Positions 52,389-61,109 of a stretch of DNA of 64,000 nt are shown here, one piece after another. The notes under the pieces are model-generated. The model was not told where the DNA came from and did no database searches. It saw nothing but the letters and a program-made list of their open reading frames with translations. Origin of the DNA: Leucosporidium creatinivorum (taxonomy: Eukaryota; Basidiomycota; Microbotryomycetes; Leucosporidiales; Leucosporidiaceae). Each line of letters begins with the position of its first letter. Within the stretch, counting starts at the first letter, position 1. Both the position numbers and the translations under genes were made by a program. The stretch is from positions 638,073 to 702,072 of the forward strand of contig BCKL01000015.1 of assembly GCA_001600635.1 (NCBI GenBank), given 5' to 3'.

Positions 52389-55372
52389 ATGTCGACACCT
52401 ACACCAGCAGGAGCAGCAGGAGGAGGAGGAGGAGGAGGAGACACCCCTCCTACAGCTACAGTCAACACGATCCTACCCCCTCCCGCCATCCGCGCCATCG
52501 TCGACAAAACAGCCGCCTTCGTCTCGAAATCGCCCAACGCCTCTCTCTTCGAAGACAAGATTCGCGCGAGGGAGAAGAGTGATAGTAGGTTTGCTTTTCT
52601 TAATAACGAGGATGCCTATCATCCCTATTATCAGGAGAGGTTGCAGGCGTTTAGAGGGGGGGAGGTGATGCACAAGGGAGAGGCCGAGGGGAAGGCGGGA
52701 GAGGGGGAGGGGAAGGGGAAGGGTACAGAAGAGGAGCAAGATGATGGAAGACCCAAGGAACCTCCTTTGTTGGAGTTCTTGGTCGAGTCTCCTCCGCCTA
52801 TGAACGCCGTCGACCTGTGAGTTCCGTTCCGTCTGTCTTGCGTCTCGTCGTCGACTCCCCTTCTCTACTGGAACACAAAAGCTGACCACCCATTCGATGC
52901 GATGCAATACAAAGGGACATCCTCCGCCTCACCGCACTCTTCACCGCTCGCTCCGGCCGACGCTTCACCTCGGACCTCGCCTCGCGCGAGAACCGCAACT
53001 ACCAATTCGACTTCCTCCGCCCTTCGCACTCGCTCTTTGGCTACTTCAACCGGTTGCGTCCTGGGTCCTTCTTCCAGTCTACTACTGCCTCGCTGACGCT
53101 CGGCACCACCTACAGCCTCACCGAGCAATACACCAAGATCCTCCTCCCCTCGAAAGAAGCTCTCGCCCGCCTCGAACGACGCAGCGGGGGACCCCCCACC
53201 TCCTCCCTCGACCGCCTCTCCCTCGGGCGTCGACAAGTCCTGAGCGACGCCCAAACCCGCGCCTCGTGGGAACGCTGGGAATCCTCGCGGCGCAAGCAAG
53301 CAGAGGACGCCCAGGAACAAGAGAGGATCGCCTTCGCCGAGATTGATTGGCAGGATTTCGTCGTCGTGAGTACGGTCGAGTTTACAGAGGGGGATGAGGC
53401 CGGGTTGGTGGAATTGCCCCCGCCGATGAGTATTCAAGAGGTGGAGAATATGACGTTGAAGCAGAAGAAGATGGCGGCGATGATTATGGAGGGGAGGGGG
53501 GAGGAGGTCGAGGAGGATGAGAGGGGTGAGGAGAGGGAGATGGAGATGGATGATGAGGAGGAGGAGGAGCCGGTGGTGCAGGTGGTCGAGGACCAGCAGG
53601 CCAAGTTGGAGCAGGAGAGGCAGAGGGTCGTTCAACAGGCTGCGACCGACTCGAGCGCGCCGATGAAGATTCGCAAGGATTATGTGCCCAAGGGTACGTC
53701 TGTTCTCTCCCCTTCTCTTCTCGCTATCGCTTCTCGCTCTCGCTTCTCAGCTGACCTCCCCGTCTTCCCCCCTCACCCCATCCCACCCCACAGCCAAACG
53801 ACCCGCCCAAGCCGCTCAAGCCTACACCACCTTTGGCGACCAACAAGTCCCCGTCGAGGAGTTTGCCGAACACGTCCGGATCGAGCTACTCGACCCGCGA
53901 TGGAAGGAGGAGAAGCGTCAGAGCGAGGCCAACCGCTCGGCGGCCAACCTCCTCCCCGGCGGTTCGTCCCTTCTTTCTCTCCTCTCTCTCTCTCCCCTCG
54001 AATTTCTTTCGCTCATCTCCCTCCCCCTTCTCCCTTCTCCCACTACATAGGAACGGACGTCGCCTCGTCCATGCGCGCCCTCGCCGCGCACCGTCCCGAC
54101 ATCTTCAGCGCCGGCACCGGCGGCACCGACGAGGAGGCCAAGAAACGTCAAGCCGAGGCGTTGGCCAAGTCCAAGACGCGCGAAATGGGCGTGTGGGATG
54201 GTCATTCTGCTACAAAGGATGCGATTACCAATCGGTATCAGACGGGAGCCAACTTTGATGAACAGATTGAGGCGCTGCATAGGGCCAAGGGGTTGCTCGG
54301 GTGCGTTCTTCTGCCCTTTCTCTCTCTGCCTTCTCTCCTTCCTTCTTCTTCCTCTCGAGAGTATAGCTAACCCTCCCTCACTTCTTCTAACTCGTGCAGA
54401 CCCGAGGACGGCCAAGAGCCCAAGATCGGCCCCTCGGCGCCGGCTCCCGCTCCCGCTCCTCAAGCCCCCGAGCCTACTTCCTTCACCTCCACCTCGGGCG
54501 CTACCATCTCGGCCGCTCCCCAACCTCATCAACAATCGGCGGCGGCTCCCTCCTTCCCCCCTCCCCACCAACAACAGCAGTACGGCTACGGACAGCAGCC
54601 TCCCTCCTCCTCCTCCTACCCCCCTCCTCCTTCCGCTTTCTCGGCCCCTCCCGCCCACCCTGGACTCCCTGCCCGCCCTTCGGTGCCCAACCCCGGAGAA
54701 GCTCTTCCTGCTGCTGCTACCTCGGCGCCGGCGCCGGCGCCTAGCTACGGCCGACCAGCCCCCGACCAGGCGATGGAGGACGAGCGCTCGGCCAAGCGAC
54801 AGCGCGTGGAGAAGAGGGAGGATGGGTCCTTCTGGCCTGAGGCCGAGTGGATCGCGGCTCATCCTGTGCGTCTCTCCCTCTCTCTCTCTTCATGTTCTTC
54901 TCTCTCTCTCTCTCTCTCCCCCACTCCTTCCTCAAAGTCACTCTGTGCTGACCTGACCCCTCGTTTGGTGGATGATGACACGCGCAGGACGACGTCACCC
55001 TCACCATCGTGATGCCCGACTACCCCTCCAAGCCGGCGTGGGGATGCGATGGATCTGAGTTTAGGTTGGACGTGCCGTTGACGCTGCTGGTGGCGACGCT
55101 GAGGGATCGGATTGCTGTGAGTTGGTTCTTTCTTTCTTTCTCGCTCGCTCGCTCTCGCTCCTCCTCTCCTCGTTCCTCTCCCTCCTCATTCGCTCACTGA
55201 CCCCCTCCTCCTCTCCTCTTCTCTCTGCCCCCTACAGGCCAAACGCGGCCTCCCCATCTCCAAGCAGAAACTCACCTACAACGGCCGGGTGCTCGTCAAC
55301 TCGGCCACGCTCGCAGGCTTGAACTTGCAGGATGGGGATCGGTTGGTCGTTAGTGTTAAGGAGAAGAAATAG
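52389..55372 (+). CDS. SF3A1: Splicing factor 3A subunit 1 (SF3A1/PRP21)
   Basis: Component of the U2 snRNP (SF3a complex) needed for branch-site recognition. Start ATG 52389; a Gly run from GGA repeats (52418-52440) follows. SURP1: ILPPPAIRAIVDKTAAFVSK, FAFLNNEDAYHPYYQERL. SURP2: DILRLTALFTARSGRRFTSD, NRNYQFDFLRPSHSLFGYFN, joined by splicing to RLTEQYTKILLPSKE. The PRP21-type middle region contains DWQDFVVVSTVEFTEGDEAG, LPPPMSIQEVENMTLKQKKM and an acidic tract. Then AYTTFGDQQVPVEEFAEHVR, LLDPRWKEEKRQS and the conserved YQTGANFDEQIEALHRAKGL. A Pro/Ala/Gln-rich linker leads to the C-terminal ubiquitin-like domain (LTIVMPDYPSKPAWGCDGSE to NLQDGDRLVVSVKEKK). Six or more introns, some full of CT repeats. 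Confidence 0.95.
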
Positions 55373-57939
55373 TGCAAGAAATAGTCCCATGCAGATGCAC
55401 GTGGGGGTTAATGTGAAGATGAAGATGTGTTTGTGAAACGCCAATCTCGAGGAGACGTACAGAGAGCGGGAGTGAGCGAGAGTGAGTGAGAGAGACTTGG
55501 GTTGATGACTGGGAGAAGCAGTGAGGTTGATCTTGATGCTTGTTTCGCTTGGAGAGAGAAACTGGGGCAGCTCTCAGTGCGGCGAGTGACACAGTTGCGA
55601 GGGAGGCAGCATCTGCTCTCCCGCGGCGAGGAAGCAACGCACTGCTTTGCTTGAGCTGCTTGCTGAAGCCGTGACTTGATGCTTGGCGATGGCATGTGCA
55701 TAAGAACTGCTTGGTGAGCTCATATATAGGGAGCTGGGGGGCAACAGCAAGGACACAGATTGAGCGAGTGCCGAGTATCTGAGCGCCGAGCCGAGCAAAG
55801 CCTCTGTGCTGTGAGGTGGGATGAATGCTGACTGCAGCAGAGCTTGGCCGAAGTTTAATGGCATGTTGTACTGTGCTTCACCTGGGTTAGAGCTCTTTGC
55901 CCCCCTCCAAGAAGGAGGAATCGTTCGCCCAAGCCGGCAGTGCCGCAGTGGTCGTTGCTCAGTTGAAGCCACCGCCCTTCAGCTTGTGAAGGGTGCCTCC
56001 ACAAATCAAATTGAGGTGAGTACCTATCCAGTCATCAGTCCAGTCATCAGTGCTGGAGCTATGCTCAGATCTAGTTACCTGCGCTGGCTGCGCTGCCGGC
56101 CGTCAGCAAGATGCCTCCGGGGACCCGCGGTCGTCTGAAGGGATGAGAGCTGGTTTCCTGCTCATTGGCAAGTCGAGACAAAGAGATGTGAGCCAAATGT
56201 GAAGCTCTTGAGGAGAGACAAAGTTGAGAACAGTGTATTGACTCTTGAGAAGAAGTTGCGGAGCAATAGATGAGAGACGCGGGATGTAGCTGAGGGAGGC
56301 GGAAGACAAGGGAGGGGGAAGGAGTGCTAAGGAGAGAGAGAGAGTAGACTCTGCGTTCAACAGCCGACCCCCACTGCAGTGCACTATAGCCCATCCGGAC
56401 CGAAGCCAACGGTGGCAAACCTTGAGCAAGGGTGAGCATTGAAGAGAGCCGGAGTGTGAAGGGCGAGAGCAGGCAAGAGTGCTGGAGGAGGTGCAAAGTT
56501 GAATGAGGAAGTTGAGTGAGAGGATGATGCGGGGAAGGGTTGGCGATGGCAAAGGAGGAGGGTTGACGGCAATGGGAGAGGGATTGAGGGCAATGGTGAT
56601 GGTGAGGATGCCAATTGAGTTGAAGGAGAGATGTGGGTGGGAAAGCTCAGGGCCAGAAGAGCAACTGAGGGAGGAAAATGGGGACTGAGCCAGCAGTGCC
56701 AAGTTCTTCAGACAGGCGCGGCCCGCCATGTGTTTGTGTTTACTAGAGAGATGAGTAAAAGAAAAGTGACTCAACTAGAGGACCAATGGGTGAGCAAGAT
56801 CCCCCTCGCCGCTCTGTCTTGCCCTTCCCTCTCTCGAGCCTCTGCTGTCACCGTTTCACTGCTCCTGTAGCCTGCAGACAATTTATGAAGATTAGACCAA
56901 TCAGCAGAGCCCCTGAAGAGCTGCAGTGATTACATACTGTTATGGGAGGAGCAGAGGCCAGAGAAGAGCTGAGATTGACACTCTGCCGCTGTTCCGTCCT
57001 TGGCACATCCACAAGCTGAAGCAGTATTCTGCCTGATGCGAGATGGTCTACAAAGGTCACAGCACCCGCAAGGCAAGTCACATGTGCATGCCCACTGGGA
57101 AGCAGAGCCTCAGCCCCTCAGCCGCTTGGTGTGGGGCAGGCGGGATGCCTGAGTCTGTTCCAGCTGGCCTGGGTCTTGTACAGCCAGCTGGGTCTTGGTA
57201 CACAACAGCAAAAGATAGATGTTGACCCACCAGCAGACTCTCAACACCCTTGGTGCAGGGCGAGCCCCAAGAAGCTGCTCGCTCTGAGGCTCTGAGCTCT
57301 CTCTTGCCAACGACACCCCTTGGAGCTGCAGCCTGCAACCCACACAGATGCACACAGTTCTTGAAATGTANATTCTTGCCAAAAGCCAGAAACAGAGCCT
57401 TGCACTTCCCCCCCAACATAAGACCAAGACTGTCTATTCCTTCTCACAACTCAGCCGGTCAAACCCAGAGCCTGAAAGCTAGACAGGTGCAGGTGAGTGG
57501 CAAAGAGGAGAACACCCGATCAGCATCTGAACCATGGCCTTTTTAGCAAATGGACAAGAGGCTGCAGGCTTCACCTCCCTCAGGCCCAGCAATGTGACCA
57601 CCCTCGGGTGAGAAGAAGGAGAGTGAATCAGATGCTGGGTCTCCCTCCATCAGGTTGCTCAGCTCGGTCAAAGCTACATCATACACGTACGTCCTGACCC
57701 TAGAGCCCTGGATGGCCCCTCCATACAAGACCGAGAGATTGCCTATTGCCTCCCACAGGCCGGCGGGTCAACCNACCAGAGCAACATTGACCGGATCCAT
57801 AGGTGCAGGAAGATTAGCAGGAAAAAAGAGTACACCTTGACCCAATAGCACAAGGCCAGCCTCTTTTGAGATAAGCCAAACGCTGCCAAGCTGCCTTGGC
57901 ATTTGCACGTNGGGACACCAACGGGCAAGAAGGAGAAGC
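55373..57939. other. CpG-poor region without recognisable genes
   Basis: About 2.6 kb after SF3A1. Composition changes here: CpG becomes rare and TG/CA common, unlike the gene-dense part. Open frames exist, for example 223 codons on the minus strand at 56103-56774, but they are Ser/Leu/Pro-rich with no family signature. Single N bases occur at 57371, 57774 and 57911. I read it as decayed repeat or silenced DNA. Confidence 0.5.
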
Positions 57940-57948
57940 AAAAAAAAA
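57940..57948 (-). terminator. Pol III T-run terminator of tRNA-Ala
   Basis: Nine T on the minus strand, starting about five bases past the tRNA 3' end. Confidence 0.8.
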
Positions 57949-57952
57949 CCTT

Positions 57953-58040
57953 TGGAGAGGCAGGGAATCGAACCCGGGACCTCATGCAAGCGAGTCTCGT
58001 AAGATGCTAAGCAAGCGCTCTACCCCTGAGCTACATCCCC
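57953..58040 (-). tRNA. tRNA-Ala (AGC) with a 16-nt intron
   Basis: The minus strand reads GGGGATGTAGCTCAGGGGTA at the 5' end (A box) and GGTTCGATTCC (B box). The anticodon loop is TTAGCA with AGC at 58008-58006. A 16-nt intron follows position 37 (58004-57989), as is standard in eukaryotic tRNAs. The acceptor stem GGGGATG pairs with CCTCTCC with one mismatch and one G-U. The anticodon stem also has one mismatch (T-T), so the gene may be slightly decayed. It is followed by a T9 terminator. Confidence 0.85.
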
Positions 58041-58813
58041 TGTGATGATATCGATTTCCCAAGTAACATACTCATAGTGCCTGGCCCAGGAAGAGCAAAC
58101 TCGATGCTGTCTCCACTTACGCCGACCAGGTCCTGCGCCGGCCGATGAATGACTGCTGCTGTCAGTTCAAGGTAGATGATAAGAAGTATTGGATACTGTG
58201 TGACAAGTTGCACACCTGTCAAGGTATCTGTAGGTAGCAAGGTCAAGCTGCACAGCTACCGAGCACTGCCACGGCGGTGGTGCTATCTCTAGCTGACAGC
58301 AACTGGCCGATCTGGAGCACCGTGACCTGAAGCCTGGGCCCTGCCAATTCTCATCTCCAGTGTGATCCTGCTGGACCTTTTCTTCTGTTTCTCTATACAC
58401 AATGCCTTGCATTGCAATCCAGATGGAAGACATGCGAGGGCAGTCCGAGCAGCTGAGCTCCTGCCTGCAGCCAAGCTAGAACCGAGCTCTGAACAGCCTT
58501 GAGTACATGGCCCCTGGCACCCTCCCTCCTCTGGCCTGCAAGCAAACTTTAACCTAATCACAAAAGTGTGGCAGGGGTCACTGCATGGCTCAAAGGCAAC
58601 CCACCGGCACCTGGCCCTACTACTTGGTACTGCCAGGCTCTGCTCACCCGGTGCTGCTTGATCCTGTCCCAAGGTGTTTGCCCAGGTTGGGAGAGAACAG
58701 AGAAGGAGCAAAAAAAGGTGCACCTTGTACTGAGAGGCAAAACCACCCTGGCTCTCTGCATGCCAGAGGGACGGCTGGGAACCGCTACAGCGCAGCACAG
58801 AGGAGCTGACAGC
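58041..58813. other. CpG-poor spacer between the two tRNA genes
   Basis: No gene recognised. Between 58561 and 58800 I count about five CpG in 240 bases of GC-rich sequence. Open frames have no family signature. Confidence 0.45.
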
Positions 58814-58820
58814 AAAAAAA
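58814..58820 (-). terminator. Pol III T-run terminator of tRNA-Gly
   Basis: Seven T on the minus strand directly after the tRNA-Gly discriminator base. Confidence 0.8.
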
Positions 58821-58892
58821 TGAATCCAGGGAGAGTCGAACCCCCGTCCCAGGTATGGAAAACCTGGATGATAACCGCTACACTATAGATCC
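58821..58892 (-). tRNA. tRNA-Gly (UCC)
   Basis: The minus strand begins GGATCTATAGTGTAGCGGTT and has B box GGTTCGACTC. The anticodon stem CAGGT/ACCTG closes the loop TTTCCAT, giving anticodon TCC. The acceptor GGATCTA pairs with TGGATTC, with two G-U pairs. D-arm and anticodon surroundings (TAGTGTAG-GGTTATCATCC) match eukaryotic tRNA-Gly(UCC). No intron. It appears functional: all stems pair and a T7 terminator follows. Confidence 0.9.
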
Positions 58893-60359
58893 GAAATTGT
58901 CTCACTGGCCAGGCAGAGAGGCAAATATAATGCCCTGTACAGTCTTCCCAGCTTCGTTAAAACTGGCCTTCACTGAGCTGGCCAGCACTCTCAGCCAAAA
59001 GCTGCTGTACACTATAGATCCCAGGGATATTTTGTACTACAATACTTTTACCTTGCACCCCCCTACAGTACCCTCAATCACCTACAGAGCTCTTGGAAAT
59101 CAGCATTGGGAGCTCATTCACCTAGGCCGCTGGCTGGTTAGCGCTGCTCCTGTGTCATGCAGACTTTGTGGCAGGAGCGTGCTTGCTGAATAGTGCCATG
59201 CTACCATCCCCATCTGTGAACTGACTACAATCACAGCTGATCAAGTTGTCCACATGACAGATCAGGAGACGGTGGAGAGGTGTAGACACTCTACAGTGAG
59301 GGTCATCAACTGTGGTGCAGGAGAAAGTTGGGCCAAAGATGGTTCAATCACTCACTTCACTCACTAATGCTGCTGCTCGGTCAGCGTAATTTGCAAGACA
59401 CGAGAGGTCCTCATTAAACATACTATCAATGAGATGTGGGGGACTACACACCTGGCAAGACAGGAGAGGTCCTGCCAGAAGAGAGAGAGGTGGCTTGCAC
59501 CCCATCCCATGACTCTCAAAGGCTCCAACTCCACTGAGCGCCTGACCACTAAATCCCATCTCAGCCCCCTCACGCCTGAGGCCCAACCCCCCCATCCCCA
59601 CTCCCGTCATTGACCTCAGCACTCCATTGATCACCCCTCGACCCAGATTGTAGCCAGCAAAGATTGCAACGACATCCCTCCAAGAGTCTCAGTGCAGCGG
59701 CCATCCCATAAGCTGCTGTTGGTAGAGGAATACCTCATAAATCAAGCAGCCAGCTAACTGAGCAAGTGAGTGCATGAATTAGGTGCCACTCCATCACAAA
59801 CAGTCTGGTTCTACTACGGCTCAGCTTGGCAGGGAGACCGTTCAATGGCTCCCGTGCAAATGCAAGGCTGAGACCTTGCTTGGCGCTGACGCGGTTGGGA
59901 GTGGGGATTTGGGATGAGGAGAACCAAAGCTGCTGGAGAACTGAAGCTGCTGGAGAACAGACTTTGGTCTGGGATACCGCAAGGGAGGTAGGGAGCAGGA
60001 TCGATGGACAGGAGGTTCAGACTTTGGACTTTGGGCGGCAGTGGACATGCAGCTCACCTCATCAGACGACTTACTTTGAGGCTGCAGGTTGGTTTGCTTT
60101 TGCTTCTCTTTAGCCACTGTAGTACATCAGACAACTTACTCTGAGGCTGCAGTTCATCACACCTTTGTCCTGTCCACCTCGTCGCGTCCTAGTGAGCCCT
60201 GGAGGCTTTCAGCAAAGCCTGCTCTCCTAGTGAGGTTGACTAAGTTTAGCCACTTATCACCATGTCACTAAGTCTTTGCCAGGGACTGCAACAGCATGGG
60301 CTAGGTGCACTCCTTGCTCTGCCCCTAGCTTTTGCCTTTCACTCACAATTTTGGGGGCT
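58893..60359. other. CpG-poor region without recognisable genes
   Basis: About 1.5 kb. A 14-base match to the tRNA-Gly 5' end occurs at 59008-59021. Short direct repeats are present: GCAAGACA(C/G)GAGAGGTCCT twice at 59390-59475, and CATCAGAC(G/A)ACTTACT twice at 60060-60140. No protein gene is supported. Confidence 0.5.
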
Positions 60360-61096
60360 CAGCTGACCCAGCGCTATGGATAGCAATGATCTCCCCAGGC
60401 TTGAGGCACATATAGTCAAGTGAGTCTGCAAGAAGCAAGGCAAGAGGGTCAACTTGTCAATGGGGAGAAGGGAACACTGAGACAACTCACTGAAGATGGT
60501 GGTGCCACGGAACATGAGAGCCGTCATCTTGGCACGGTTCATGCTCTTGAGTCACATGACGCACATGTCGGCGGGCATGCAGACGTACTTGGCCATACCT
60601 CCATTGCGGGTGATACCTGTGGGTCGGGAGGGAGAGATGGAAGATCAGCTTTAAGACGGTGGAGCGGAGAGGGAGGAGAGACAAGCGAACCGTTGTAGTG
60701 CTGTCCAGTGCCGCAGGTGTAGTCTCTGTTGGTCAAGAACGACGAGGATCAGGAAGTGAAGTGAGTGAGGAAGCCCAGGAGGCAGAAGAACAGCACCAAA
60801 ACTCACCCAGCGCGGCAAGGCCTGCAAGTCATGCAGTGACATCCATGCCAGCTACCGCCAACCATGTCTCCCATCTTGTACTTCATCTCTCCCTCTCCCA
60901 TGGCGCAGACCTTGCTGATGAACTTGTGGCTGGGAGTGCAGGGGTAGTGGATGCTGTCGAGGAGCTTGTCTTGAGTGATGCTGTTGCTATTGAGGGAGGG
61001 AAGGAAGGAGGGTCAGTGGTGTAGTCGAGTTGAGAGACGAGCAGTACACACCTGTGCAAGACACTGCAAGCCATGACTTTGATGACAATCTCCCCA
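60360..61096 (-). pseudogene. Decayed partial copy of the zinc alcohol dehydrogenase gene
   Basis: Aligns over its whole length with 41729-42460 of the intact ADH gene, in the same orientation, introns included. It covers the exons from the HKFISKVCAMGEG-like GHE region through MTALMFRGTTIF to the start of the Rossmann exon; the first exon and the C-terminal exons are missing. A premature TGA (60554-60552) replaces the TGC codon of the ACVMCPKS motif. Other changes include branch sites altered from GGTCAGC to GGTCAAC. Very many differences are CG to TG or CA, such as CTCGCCGATG in the gene becoming CTTGCTGATG here. It arose by DNA duplication, not retroposition. Confidence 0.9.
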
Positions 61097-61109
61097 AGAT
61101 AGCAAGCAG

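Noticed and set aside
53918-54862. 314-codon open frame on the minus strand
   Set aside because: Antisense to SF3A1 exons; Arg/Gly-rich, no family signature.
56103-56774. 223-codon open frame on the minus strand
   Set aside because: Ser/Leu/Pro-rich, no motif, no paralogue seen in the window, inside the CpG-poor block where stops are rarer by composition.
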